From the NCBI GenBank assembly GCA_000697335.1, contig JNEM01014290.1, positions 1 through 34,148 on the forward strand: DNA of 34,148 nt. Reading direction: 5' to 3'. The notes under the pieces were generated by a model. It was not told where the DNA came from. It was given only the letters and a program-made list of their open reading frames with translations, and did no database searches. Within the stretch, counting starts at the first letter, position 1; each line of letters begins with the position of its first letter. This document shows positions 1-12,474 of this stretch, in pieces. The DNA comes from Conidiobolus incongruus B7586. Taxonomy: Eukaryota; Entomophthoromycota; Entomophthoromycetes; Entomophthorales; Conidiobolaceae. Position numbers and translations under genes: made by a program.

Positions 1-65
1 ATTAAAATAAATAATAAATTTTAAAAAATTAATTTTTTTAATCAAAAAGCTATTATTTATATAAT
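1..65. repeat. Probable terminal fragment of a mariner-type element, cut by the window edge
   Basis: The first 60 or so bases align closely, without large gaps, to the right end of the mariner-like element near 8328-8392. Both share an AAATTTTAAAAAATTA-like block followed by TTTTTTTAATCAAAAA. I read this as the end of a second copy whose body lies to the left of the window. The stretch is very AT-rich, so chance similarity adds uncertainty. Confidence 0.35.
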
Positions 66-556
66 ATAAGAATATATGTTTATTATATAAAATTAATAAT
101 ATATTTCAAAAATCAATAATTAAAAAATTTCCTATTTTGTCAAATTTAAGATAATAAATATCTAATTTTATTTTGAATTACTTTATTTAACTTTTAAATT
201 CCATCTTTAGTTATATTGAAATAAGTGTAAATATTATCAAAAATATTAATTTTTTGTGGAAATTTTAATAATAATTAATTAAATATTAAAAGATATTAAA
301 ATATAATATAGAAATAAAATTTATATATTATTCTAATTATAATTAAACATTTAATTTAATTATTAATAGCTATAAATATTAAAAGAATGAAAATTTATTG
401 ATAGTATTAAGTAACTTTGAAAATAATTATCCAATTATTTGAAAATAATTAAATTAAAGACAATATTAAAATAGGCATTATATAGTTTGAATTAGACTAA
501 ATTATTATATAAACTTGATTTTAAATTTTTTGAATTAATATATTATACATTATATA
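66..556. other. AT-rich spacer, no gene seen
   Basis: This is extremely A+T-rich sequence with stop codons in every frame and no recognisable coding, tRNA or repeat structure. A 40-bp patch near 102-140 resembles 8438-8485, which may extend the shared repeat noted at the window start or may only be low complexity. Confidence 0.5.
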
Positions 557-561
557 ATATT
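557..561. repeat. Left target-site duplication (ATATT) of the LTR element
   Basis: ATATT directly precedes the left LTR and is repeated directly after the right LTR at 6252-6256. A 5-bp duplication is normal for Ty3/Metaviridae integration and fixes the ends of the element. Confidence 0.8.
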
Positions 562-959
562 TGTAAGTGTAGTGGTAGTTAAACTAATATAGTGTAGAGG
601 AAAACTTAATATAAAAGTAGTGTGTGTAGAATGTGATAATATAATGTGGCTGTAGTGTGCAAGTGTAAACAAAGTTTAATTAAGCTTCAAACTAGGATGA
701 GTCACTGATATATTAAGATTTATATTAGGTAGTGCTAATATCCTACAATATCAACAGAATATAGTCTCAATTTTAGAAATAATATAAAAGTAAAAAATAG
801 TAAGAATTGAGAGGAAAAAGAAAAACTTATTTTATTAGATAATTTAATGTTATTTATACAATTAATTTAATTATATAAGTATAAATTAATTATATAATTT
901 ATAGTTAATTGGATTATATGAAAATATATATAAGAATTTAAAAAATTAGTCTCTTAATA
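562..959 (-). repeat. Left LTR (the element's 3' LTR), 398 bp
   Basis: It aligns over its full length, without net length change, to 5854-6251. The outer end starts TGTAAG and the shared inner end is the TCTCTTAA block. About 30 differences separate the two LTRs, most of them transitions. Confidence 0.88.
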
Positions 960-3900
960 CTCCCTTAATAAGTTTTTTAAAGGAGACACACTCTTTAAAT
1001 TTTTACAAATAGGTAAAATAAGCTGAGGTATTCTTAATATTTTCTAGAGGTTCTTATATAGCTTCTTTAATAAGATAACCTATTTATTTTATATAAAAAT
1101 AAAGCTTATTCCTAATAGATTTAGACTTAATTATATAATCAACATAGTATTTTTCTTCTCTATTTTAATTAATAATTAGATCTAGTTTTAAAGTTTTTAA
1201 TCAATTAGGAAAAGTGTTAAAATCTTTAAAGTATAGTTTAATTTTAGATATGTGAAAGGTAAAGTTGATCCTCAAAGTTAAAGGTAATTCTAAGGTAATA
1301 TTTTCAAAATTTGAATCAATAGATTAAATTTTATAGAGACTATAATATAATAGTAAGTATTTGGGATTTAAGTTAGATTTAAATAAGGTAGGTTTAAGGG
1401 TAAATTGTCTTAAATATATAAGCATACTAGTTTTATATTTAAGAGGGTTTCTAAATAACTTTAAGTATTATTATTCTATAATCTTTTAATTTTCTTCTAA
1501 GTTAAATTTAACAAGGGAATTAATATATTTGATATTAAATTAAAATTCAACAATGTTTAAAGGTAAGTTAAGTTAAAGTTTTAGAATAATTATTAAGTTA
1601 GGATATTTACTATAATTGATGAAATAAAAGCTAAAACCTATTGATTTATTAATAAAGGTATTGAATAAATATTAGAGTTAGTAGATATAAGCATCTTAAT
1701 TTAACTAATTAGTGTTAATATAAGCTCTAATCATTTGCTTTAAGGTTTTAATAGTTTTTTCAACAAGTTTATTGGTTTAGTGATGATTAGTAGTAGATAT
1801 AACTAGGTTAATTTTAAAGGAAGAGGATAGTAACTACTAAAATTAAAAGTTGAATTGTATATCTCTATCAGATACAATAGTTTGTAGAATTCTATAGTAG
1901 GTAAAGATATTAAAGAATAACAATTGTATAACATCTTTAACTGTAGAAATTTTGAAATAAAGAATAAAATAAACATATTTAGAAAATAAATCAATTGTAA
2001 TTAATAAGTTATCATAATTATTTGTTGATTTAAAGATTTTTATAAAATTAAGTTGGATTTGTTATTAAATTTTATTAGAGACTTATAGGGGAATAAGTTT
2101 ACTATATTTTAATTGAGTATTATATTTAATTCTTTAGCATATATCATAGGTATTAGTGTATTTCTAAACTAATTTAACTAGGGAAAGCTAGTAATACTTT
2201 ATTTTAATTCTCTTAGTAGTTTTTAACTAGTTTTAATATCCTCTAACAAGTAAATTATAGCATTCATCAAATATTATTTGTTAAATTTTAAGAATGTTAG
2301 GAATATATAAACAATCATTATAATATAGTAAGTTATTGATAATTTTAAATCTTTTAACATATTTTAATTAGTTTTCTAATGGTTTAAAGAGTTCTTCTTT
2401 AATTAAAATAAAGAAATTATTATTTAATAGTGTTTCTTAAAGTAGTTTAATAAATTCTTTATTTCCTTCATTAATAATTATTAAGTTAATATTTGCTGGA
2501 TTTTTATAATTAGAATAAAAGGGTAGGTATATAAGATTTCTTAACAAAGTATCTACAATATAGTTTTATTAACCTAAGAGATATTAAATAAAGAAAAGAT
2601 AAGCTTAGATAGTTTTAATCTATTTAACTTATCTTCTTAATAAATAATTCTGAGTATTTAAGTAGATAAGTAATTTATAATCTGTAAATATTAAGAAAAA
2701 GTTGCAGGATAAAAAATATAAGTGATTTTTAATTATTTCTACTAAAGCAAAGAGTTTTTATTTATAAACTAGGTATTTTAATTCAGCTAGTTTTATTTTT
2801 CTTAACCAGAATATTATTGGTTTTAAAATAACATTTGTAAGGTTAAACTCAACTTATTCTTTTTTATTTATTATTTTATCTTATAGTTGTAAGGTAAAAT
2901 ATAAATTAAATTTAAACTAGGTTAATTATTTATTAATTGTAAAAAAATTAAAGTTAGTAAAAATAATAGTAGGTAGCTTTAGATTAAAGATAGATAAAGC
3001 AAAAGTATTGGTAATATAGAAAATTAAAATATTTATACAGAAAGTATATAGTAGGGTTTATTTAAAAAAAGAGTTTTTTTCAAGAGATTAGTAAGAAAAG
3101 TAATAAATTCAATAAAAGAATCAATGAAATTTTTAAAGTAATTTAATAATTTAAGTATAAACATAAGTTGATTTTTGTTTATAAGTATAATAAAAACTTT
3201 AACACCATTAAGTTTAATTAGATTAATATTAATTTTTTAAGAGGAAATAATATAACTATATAAAAAGATAGAAAAAGCACTAAAGATGTATTTTAATAAT
3301 TTTAAAGGTAATTTATTTTATTGAACAATTTGTAAAACTTAATTAATATGTTAAATATATTCTTCTTTAGTTTTTGAATAAATTAGGATATTATCAAAGT
3401 AGGTGATAATAAAGTTATTAAAAACAAAGTTAAAAAGGGAATTGATAAATTAAATAAAAGTTACAAAAACATTACACAATCTAAAGTTTATAACAGTAAA
3501 TTTATAGTGATTTAAAAGAATATTGAAAGTAGTTAAAAGGATAGAATTTTCTTCAACTTTAATGTTGTAATATTTATTCTTAACATCTAGTTTAGTAAAT
3601 ATAGTTGATTTAAGTAGTTTATCTTTAACATTATATAAGTTTAGTAATAAAGTTTTATCCTTAATAGTTTTAAAGTTTAAAACACAATTATCAATATATA
3701 ATCTTTAACCACCATCAGTTTTTTTTACAAAGAAGATTAGAAATCTTTATAATAAGGAAAAAGGTTTAATATACCTATTTTTAAATAGTTTTTGGATTTT
3801 TTCTTTTAAAGTTTAATATTGTTTAAGAGATAAATGGTAAGTAAACTTTAAATATAATTGTATACTAGGGAGTAGTTTAATTTTATGCTTAATATTATAT

Positions 3901-5853
3901 TTAAGAGGTAATTTATCTATAGATTTAAAAACATTAACAAATTAATTTATTATATTATATAAAAAGTGGTTATTAAGTATAACTTCATTAAAATTAACAG
4001 ATAAAGTATTAATAGATAAGTAATAAACAAATATATATCCTTATAAATTATTAAGGTTTTTAATTAGTTTTTTACATTAGTTTTTGTTTATAATAATAAA
4101 ATTATTTGCTATAATTGTAGAGTTAGTGTTAGGTATAGTATTTAATAATTTTATAGTAGGGTAATATAAGTTTTTTAAGATTAATTCCACTAATTTTTTT
4201 TAAAATGTGAAAAAAATAAATTTGTAGCTTTTTAAGGTAATATTCATAGATATAAAGTTGTGATATTTAAATTAATTTTAACCTAGTATAAAATTATAAC
4301 TAATATTATTAACTAAGAATTTAATATATTAGGAGTAGTTAGGGGGTAATAATAAATATCTAAATATAATACTAAATGTTTATTCTATTAAGTTGTTAAT
4401 ATATTTAATTATCAAGTTACTTTTTTAAGTAGGTAAAGATAGCTTTACAATAATAAAAGAGGAGATAATATAACTAAAACAACTAAAATCAATTAAAACA
4501 CTAATAGGTGTGTTTATAAAAGAACTAATTAACACAAACTATAGGGTGATAATTAAAGGTAAAGAATTACAAAGTAGATTAGTTATTAGAATATTTTTAG
4601 TTTCTAATGGTTTAATCAGTTGGATTTCTCTAGTATAAATAGTTTAATTTGTAGAATCAATAGTTTATTAGAACTTTTGTAGATTAAATTAGAATCTGTT
4701 AACTAATTGTAAAAAAAGTGATTCTAAGGTTATATTAATATTATTCAGGTTTGATTTATGGTTGGTAAGTTAAGATTATTGAGAATTAAACAGATATTGC
4801 TTTTTTAAAAGGTATTTATTAGCTTTATAGTTAACTTAAATCTTTTAGCAATAATAACAACCTTTGTTTGTTTTCAAGTAGGTTTTAACTTCTTCACTAA
4901 AAGTTTTCTTATAAAGTTTTAAAGCAGAAACATCTATTATTTGAAACTTAAGTGGGTTAAAGTAAAGTAGGAAGATTTAATTATAAAGTAAAAAATATTA
5001 TTGATTATAATTACTATATCACAAATGTTAAAAAAAGACATATTATTAAAATATTCCCTATTAACTAACTAGAGCTTTATTTAAAAGTTAAAGCATTATA
5101 ATAGTTTATAAATTTATTCTTCTTCAGTGATATTTAATATGTTTAAACATATCTCATTAAATTTCTCAATTAATTATTTTGTAGAAGTTTTTTTATTTAA
5201 GCTAGAAAAGTTTTTCTCTTGCTAATTAAATTTAATTTTTTAGGTAATACTAGTCTTTAAAGGTTTTTTCTAATTGTTTAAAAGTTTATATCTTTATAGT
5301 AGGTTATCCTCCTAAAGATTCTTTAGGATTAAGTTTGTAATGAGTTAACTACCAAGTATAAGTAGATTTTTCTAAAAAAAATAGATAATTTAAAAATATT
5401 CTTTGGATTTTTATCTAGGATTAAATTAAAGTAATTCTTTATATTTTTAAGGTAGTTTTTAAGTTTGTAGAGGTTTTTAAAACTATTATAAGTAGTTAAT
5501 TTGTTTTTAAAAACACTAAAGAGGTAGTTTAATGTATTAATTATAGTAAAGTAGCTAGTTTGTTAGATTTAAACTCTTTAAGACATGTTTTTTTCAATCA
5601 AAAGTTGTTTAATATAAGTTTTTTAGAGGGTAGTAAGCTTTTAGGGATTAAAATCTTAGATTCACTTAGTAATTAAGCTGTTATCATTATTAAAATAATA
5701 TAAGGGTATTTCTTTTTTTAGTAATATTATAGTATATAGTATTAAATTTAAATGAAATAAATTATAGATAAGATTTAAAATAGCAATAATTAAGTTTAAT
5801 ATAAATAGTTATTAATTTCTAATAGGTTTTTAATAGTTTTTTTGCTATTATTA

Positions 5854-6251
5854 TATAAGTATAGTAATAGTTAAACTAATATAGTATAGAGGAAGACTTA
5901 ATATAAAAGTAGTGTGTGTAGATTATAGTAATATAATGTAGCTATAGTGTACAAGTGTAAACAAAGTTTAATTAAGCTTCAAACTAAGATGAGTCACTAA
6001 TATATTAAGATTTATATTAAGTAGTGCTAATATCCTACAATATTAATAGAATATAGTCTTAATCTTAGAAATAATATAAAAGTAAAAAATAGTAAGAATT
6101 GAGAAGAAAAAGAAAAACCTAGTTTATTAGATAATTTAATACTATTTATACAATTAATTTAACTATATAAGTATAATTTAATTATATAATTTATAGTTAA
6201 TTGGATTATATGAAAGTATATATAAGAATTTAAAAAACTAGTCTCTTAACA
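5854..6251 (-). repeat. Right LTR (the element's 5' LTR), 398 bp
   Basis: This is the partner of 562-959 and has the same length. It ends CTTAACA and is followed at once by the ATATT target duplication. It is poorer in TG and CA dinucleotides than the left LTR, as expected if it has taken more CpA-to-TpA mutation. Confidence 0.88.
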
Positions 6252-6256
6252 ATATT
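6252..6256. repeat. Right target-site duplication (ATATT)
   Basis: It is identical to 557-561 and abuts the final CA of the right LTR. Confidence 0.8.
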
Positions 6257-7217
6257 TATTTGTATAATCTTTGAAAATACCATTTAAATTTGAAATATTT
6301 ATTTTTTATATATATTTGATATTAATTAAGTTTGCTATTGATTTTCTCACTTATATTTCATATATTTAATTAAGTTGAATTCAAAATTTTATCAATAAAT
6401 TAGAATACTCTATTTATAATTATATATATATTTATATTATATATTTAATGAACTCATTCTAATTTCATAAATAATATATTTTTTTATATAAAATAATCTA
6501 GAAATAACCTTAAATACTTTAGTTTTTTTATTTTATCAGTTTATTATTTTCAAAATTATCAATAATTGATCTTAAATAGTTTTTTCAAAATTTTTTAATA
6601 TTTTAAATATATAATAATAGTAAATAGCTACTTAATTACTCTTTATTATGATATTTTATCTTAACTCAATTCATTAATTTTTAATACTTTAAAAGTAATT
6701 CAAAGTATAACATATTATAAAGATATATAATATTTGCTAATTTATTAATATATATTATCTTCAATAAAATACAATATCAATTAATTAAAATAATAAACAT
6801 AATATTTTAAAAATGATATCCATCTATTATAATTATATATATGTTTTAGATCTTATATTATCTATTAATTCAGTATTTTTCAAAACCAATATTATTGATT
6901 AGTATATAACTTTATTATTAATTCATCAATATAATATATATTATTACATGATAATTTTAATATATCAGAGTATGATTAATAAAATTAACCTAATTTGTAT
7001 TTAGTACTTTGAACTTTTGATCAAAAATTAGAAATTTTATCATTATACTTTAAAATATTTATAAAACTTTTATTAAATTAATATTTTTTAAGATTATTGA
7101 TTTATTATTAGAAAATAATTCATTATTAATTTATTGGTGTATTTTTCAAGTTATATTTAAGTATATAAGTTTATAAAGTTTAGGTGAATTAATAATATTA
7201 TTTTGTAATTTAAATAA
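6257..7217. other. AT-rich spacer between two transposons, no gene seen
   Basis: This is nearly pure A+T sequence with dense stops on both strands. I see no open frame, RNA gene or clear repeat. Short themes of the TTCAAAA...CAATA kind recur here and in other spacers of the window, but they are too simple to call a repeat family. Confidence 0.5.
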
Positions 7218-8375
7218 TGGGAATTTTTTGCAATTGAAAAAAATAAACATTTTAATATATAAAAAGTAAAAATAAATATATATTATAGAATTAATAATTT
7301 CTTTTATTTCTAATAACTTTTTGCTATACTTTTAACAAAGATCTAACACCTAAAAAATAATTCTTTTTATTAAAGACTAAAATTTAATATTTTATAAACC
7401 AATTAAATTTTCCTATAGAAATTTTCTTTCTTACAAGCTAGTTTTTAAATTACCTAAAACAATTGTAATTACATAAATTATAATCTAAAGAATATACTAG
7501 ATATAGTAGTTTTTTCCAGTTATTTTTAATTAAAAAGTTTTTTACAACTTTAAATTTATATATTTTATAATTATCATATAAAATAATAAGTTTTCTTAAA
7601 TTATATTGAGAATATTAATTAAAAATAGTTTTATTAAAAAAATATAAAGTTTATTATTAATTAATTTTCTTTTAAAAACTAAATAAGAATAGCATATGTT
7701 ATTATAATCTACTATAATAATTAACATTTGTTTATTAATAAAGTGTTTATTTAAAGGAATTTGTAAAGGGGGATGATTTAACTTAATTTAACACTTTAAT
7801 TTATGTTTTAGTAAAGAATTATATAAAAAAATCTAAGATTCATCAATTATAATAATTTACTGTAAAAACCTTGGTTTCTAGTTATACTTTAGTAAGTTTT
7901 ATTTAACAATAGCTATTTTAACTTTTTTTTAAGTTTTAATCAAATTATTAAGTACCTATTTTATATTTTTATTAATTAATTTTAATTTAAACTTTAATAT
8001 ATATAAAATACTTATATAATTAATATTAAAGTATCTTGATAATTCTTTAACTGAAATAAAAAAGTATTTTTTTAATATGTTTTTTTACTTTACTAACAAT
8101 TAAAAGAGTAATAGTTAAAATTAGTCTTTTAGATTTTAACAGGTTTTAGGTAGTTTCTCTTTTAACTTTAAAGTAATTTACCTAGCAATAAATTGTTAAT
8201 TTAAATAATACTTCATTACTAAAAGCTGTTTGTAAATTTTAAATGATTTTAAAGGGTTTATGGTTAAGTTTTACTAATACTAAAATAAAAAACTTTTGAT
8301 AGTTACTATTTGGTTTAAATATAATTAAATTAAATAACTAATTTTAAAAAATTATTTTTTTAATCAAAAAAATTA
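7218..8375 (-). mobile_element. Decayed Tc1/mariner-type DNA transposon
   Basis: On the minus strand, around 7.6-7.85 kb, translated fragments follow the central part of mariner/Tc1 transposases. An IDES block matches the second catalytic Asp region (usual form DE-W...Y), and then comes a 'WxKxxxPP'-like stretch and a hydrophobic strand pattern ending in a VDYNN-type block. Many stops interrupt it, several readable as C-to-T or G-to-A changes of Gln or Trp codons. The outer ends form an imperfect inverted repeat: AATTTTTTGCAATTGAAAA near 7220 against the reverse complement of TTTAATCAAAAAAATT near 8360. The length of about 1.15 kb suits a single-gene mariner. Exact ends are uncertain because the flanks are nearly all A+T. 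Confidence 0.6.
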
Positions 8376-9042
8376 TTATATATATAATTTAAAACTATAT
8401 ATTTTCCTATTTGTTTTGTATATATTTTTTTTGAAACTAATAATATGTTTAAAAATCAGAAATTATAAAATTTCCTATTTCTTTGATTCTATAGTAATAA
8501 TATTAATGTTCTAAAATTGTAAAGCAATTTTTATTTAATCAACATTAGATTTAATTAATATGATTCTATAGTTTAATAACTCTCTTTTAATGCAATATAT
8601 TAAAATCACTTTAATTAAAGAAATGAAATATACCAAAATTGATATATTAAGATTTTATTACCATATAATATACTAAAAGCTATTTACAGTATTAATATGT
8701 AAATATTATTTTGGAAATTATTGCATGAGTAGACAATTTATTTTCATATTAGATATAAAATTTCTCACAAATTATGAAAATATCACTGTTTTATATAATT
8801 TAAACAGTTAAATAAAATATTCTATTGTATTTTTATTTAATAAAGCATTACATTTTATTCATAGAAATTATTTTTAAATATTGAAAACGTAAACATTGAT
8901 TGAAATATTTATTGTTTAAAACTATATCACCAAGAACGAAAATGATAATCACTCAGGATCAAGTTGCTTAATCTGATATGTTAGTTTAATCAAATTAATA
9001 AATTATTTAATATATAGTATATAACAACTTTGAAATCCATGC

Positions 9043-9080
<38 letters not shown>

Positions 9081-9373
9081 ATAATTCGAATTAGGAAGTA
9101 TTTAAAAGAAATATTTTTCATCAAATTGATTTTTCAATTATCAATTGGTGGATTAAGTTATGACTGGTTTTTATGAACTCGAATCATCCCACAAACATCA
9201 TCTAAATCAAATTATATTCAAGCCCAAATACGTGGATCATTTCAAATGTTTAATATTATTAATAATAATTGAATTTACTGATTACATAATCACTATCAAT
9301 ATCCTTACATTCATCATTATCCATCATTCATACTGTATAATATAACCAGGTCCAATTTTAATTAATTTAAATA
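8376..9373. other. AT-rich 5' flank of the UBP2-like gene
   Basis: No gene is supported here. The stretch holds a pure (AT)16 microsatellite at 9047-9078. A 61-codon open frame at 9160-9345 is slightly richer in G+C than its surroundings. It cannot be spliced in frame to the main gene by any normal acceptor I can find, because stops occur in all three frames before 9392. It could be a leader or upstream ORF, or chance. Confidence 0.5.
9047..9078. repeat. (AT)16 dinucleotide microsatellite
   Basis: Sixteen uninterrupted AT units lie about 300 bp upstream of the UBP2-like start codon. Shorter runs occur at 30307-30325 (inside an intron of the Tvp18-like gene) and near 24920. Confidence 0.95.
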
Positions 9374-12300
9374 ATGATTCTGGAAAATCAAAGTAGACTA
9401 GGACTGAGTTTACCTTATTTAACTCATTACCTATTTAATTTAGCTAATGATTCCAAAAATCATAAACATAAATTATTAATGTTAGATAGATCCAAACCTG
9501 CTACGAGACATATTTCTGACTCTGCTGAAGATTCCTTAGAAGTATTCTGCTACACCTGTAAAATTAAATTCACATTTTTTGTTCAGATGTCGGCTGCTAA
9601 ACCATGTGGAAATAATCCTACTCATATTTTCATTTGTGAAAATCATCATTTTGGACCTTCTCAAACAAGTGTCGAAATTAGGTGCGCCAACTGTGACCTT
9701 AATATTATGTATTTACAACCTCAACAACTATTTCCTCAGGATGAAATTGATGCATTTAGTTTAAATTATAAAGATCTTGACGCTAATATCATAGCTTTAA
9801 AGACGATTTCGACATATTTATCGAATTTATTCGACGGTCAAACCAGATTAATTAATACTGAAAATCAAAATTTAGCTAAAAAAATTGGCTGGAACGAAGC
9901 AACACAGAGACTATTCGAATTATTAGGATTTCAAGTTATTGACAAAATGATTCATCCACCTCCCACTCAAGAACTGTCCCGATCGAAGCAGTATTATTTG
10001 GCTTTTATTTTGGAATTGTATCGAGTTGCTCTGTTGCATGGTAAAGATGAAATTCTTAAGGATTCGTATTTTACAAGTGCCAGCCAACGTGTTTTCGCTT
10101 TATTTGGTAACTATCCACCTAGAAATCCTAAGAGTACTGGTAGTATTGAACTCACATTGAGTCCTGACCAAATTCAACCCCCTTATTCCCACTTTCATTG
10201 TACCCCAGATTTATCAGATCAGGTCTTGCTCCTTTTTTATAAGCATTTAACTCAAAACGATTCAAGATGTCAGCCTGTTCTCGTGGATGCTCTAGTTGAT
10301 ATTGCTCAATCTCGTTCATCTGAGATTCTGGGTGAAGAAGCAATGCTTATCCAATCCCAAGGTATAAGATTTTGTAATATTCTATATGCATTGAACTCAA
10401 TTGTATAGGCATTATTGGTAAAAGGGAAAGACAGAGAGCATACAGTGATCTTGATATCTCTGACGATGAAATTGATGATCATGAAGTAATTAGAAAATAT
10501 AATAAAAAGGTATTGGCATCATTGATACATCATATATTATCAAACCCAATAGATCACGTCCAAATTAGGTTAATTGTGATCCCTTGAACGAATCTCAGTA
10601 TCGTCAGAGTCTCAAAACAATCGCCCTTGTTCGAGGAACATTAATGTTAAACAGATATATCGAATCTGGTGTATTGCCTGAGCCTAATTTACCTACTGGG
10701 TTGAATAATATTGGAAATACTTGCTATTTGAATTCCCTCTTACAATATTATTACTCACTTAGTCCTTTATACGACCGTGTTATGAGTTTTACACCAGATA
10801 ATGTCACAACCCCTAAAACACCTCTCATTATTGACGAACGACCTGTAACCGAAGAAGAGATCCAGCAAGCACATTTATTCACTACTCACCTTAAAGCTTT
10901 GTTTATTATTTTATCTGACAATAACGGCTATTCATCTGTATCACCAAGTCAACAGCTTGCTCTTATGGCTTTGGGACACATGGATGTTCAACCTATCCAC
11001 CAAGACATTGATGCTGTGGTTAATTCCATGCGTCAAGCTACGAAAGCCGATAACGCTCCACAGTCAACTCAACCGCTATCAACACCCAAAGAACCAGGTG
11101 ATATATCTCCTTCTCCCATTAATTCGCCCCTTGTCAGTCATCCTGTCACTGTTACAGATAATTCTAAAGAACCTATCGAAATTCCTGATGATAATGACGA
11201 GAAAACTGACTTAGTAATCCTCCCAAGTGCTGATCCGATACCATCCATTCCATCCCCTATGGATGTCGGTGGCAAATCCCCCATGGATGAGAGTATGATT
11301 GTTGAAGAGACACTTGCCTTGGGAAGTCAACAGGACGTCTCCGAATGTATGGATCACATGATGCGCTTGATGGAGCGCTCATTCCTCTCTCAGCCTGATC
11401 AACCCGACTCCAATCTCATTAAAGAACTCTTCTATGGAAAGACACGTCAAATTATCAGCTATACCAATCCCAAAACTGGTGAGCTAGTCAAAAGTACCAA
11501 ATTAGAAGAGTTTTCCAATTTAATTTTAAATATTCAAGATCGTTCATGTGGACTATATGATTGCTTGGACGAATATTTCTCAACTTCGAAAGTTGAAATG
11601 ACCGATGTCGAAGCGGATCGTGAACTCGCCATCGAAAGTGCCCCTCCATTTTTGCAAATTCAACTTCAGAGAGTTCAATTTGATCCCAAATTGATGCAAG
11701 CTTACAAATCCCAAGCATACATCGAGTTAATTGACACTTTGCATCTCGATTGGTATACTACTAAATATGTCGACCAAATCGATCCCAATTCTGGATCCAA
11801 TCATTTTAGACAAGAAGCTATGAGGATTAGAGATATAATTCGAGAAGGCAAAGACAAAATGAAATTTTTGCAAGGATCCCGAAATAATTTCACATACAAA
11901 GATTCTCTAACGAAAACCATCGAATATTATGAAACTCAATTAAAGTACTATGAGATCAATTCCAAATCGCCATTAGCCGATTATTTAGAGCCCAATCTCG
12001 AAACTTTCCAAATTCAAGCAACATTACAACTTCTGAAAAATCATTTAAATAATTTGGAATCGAGTATTGAAGAGAATTCAGATCAAGTAGAAATGGGAGA
12101 AAATCAATTGCAGAATATTTTTAGACAAGCTAAAGATTTACCTTATCATTTGCATGCTGTATTCATCCACAGTGGTAAGTACTTTAACCATAACTTTAAA
12201 AATGTTTTATTAATGATTTGATAGGTTTGGCATCGTTTGGTCATTATTGGATTTACATTAAAGATTGGAAAAAGAATAGATGGTTGAAATATAACGATGA

Positions 12301-12474
12301 ATTTGTTTCAGAGGTATTTCATTTTTCTTATTACATGTTTATTTTGTTAAATGATTTCATTAGGTTCCAAATGAAGAAATCTTTAAAGATACTACGGATT
12401 TAACAGCTAACCCATACTATGTAGTGTATGTTCGAGACGATTTTAAAAATCAATTAATTGAAAGTTCGAATTAA
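9374..12474 (+). CDS. UBP2: Ubp2-like ubiquitin carboxyl-terminal hydrolase (USP family)
   Basis: This is a cysteine deubiquitinase; yeast Ubp2 trims K63-linked chains with Rsp5. I read five exons: 9374-10361, 10409-10509, 10569-12174, 12225-12313 and 12364-12474. The introns are 46-59 bp and all junctions keep frame, giving about 964 aa. The Cys box [17 protein letters not shown] has catalytic Cys near residue 415. A QQDVSE block follows, and the His box [10 protein letters not shown] (His near 905) is split from its upstream part by intron 3. The C-terminus reads YNDEFVSEV...NPYYVVYV, as in yeast Ubp2. The N-terminal part contains two Cys pairs (CYTC and CANC) and the GLSLPYL-like start motif of fungal Ubp2 proteins, which supports ATG 9374. 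An in-frame stop lies just upstream, at 9368. The protein is shorter than yeast Ubp2 (1272 aa). A Pro/Ser-rich, acidic insert sits within the catalytic domain, at roughly residues 515-590. Confidence 0.93.

Larger units (their letters stand above)
562..6251 (-). mobile_element. Fossil Ty3/gypsy (Metaviridae) LTR retrotransposon, complete from end to end but decayed
   Basis: A 5.7-kb element has LTRs at both ends and a 5-bp target duplication. Its coding strand is minus. Recognisable parts, in the element's 5' to 3' order, are: a Gag zinc-knuckle-like patch near 4.8-4.9 kb; a reverse transcriptase core around 3.4-3.9 kb with the usual palm-motif surroundings; an RNase H/connection patch near 2.6-2.75 kb (TDYK and LLRR-like blocks); and an integrase core near 1.8-2.0 kb (SDRD and FSKY-like blocks). 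RT before integrase identifies Ty3/Metaviridae, not Ty1/copia. A purine-rich tract (on the minus strand) beside the left LTR fits the polypurine tract. The internal region has very many breaks and no long open frame, so it is a dead copy. LTR divergence (about 8%) suggests it is not recent, but mutation bias probably inflates that age. Confidence 0.9.

Noticed and set aside
102-140. Similarity of the 102-140 patch to 8438-8485 as a longer transposon end
   Set aside because: The spacing from the shared terminal block differs by about 20 bases and the text is low complexity, so I did not extend either element to include it.
1803-1994. 63-codon minus-strand frame
   Set aside because: It lies inside the fossil LTR element's integrase region and is only a residual open stretch, not a gene.
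10152-10343. Antisense or out-of-frame open stretches inside exons (also 11488-11718, 17300-17503, 18799-19068, 19323-19691, 28047-28334, 28628-28861)
   Set aside because: All overlap secure exons in other frames and have no family motifs; they are shadows of the true genes.
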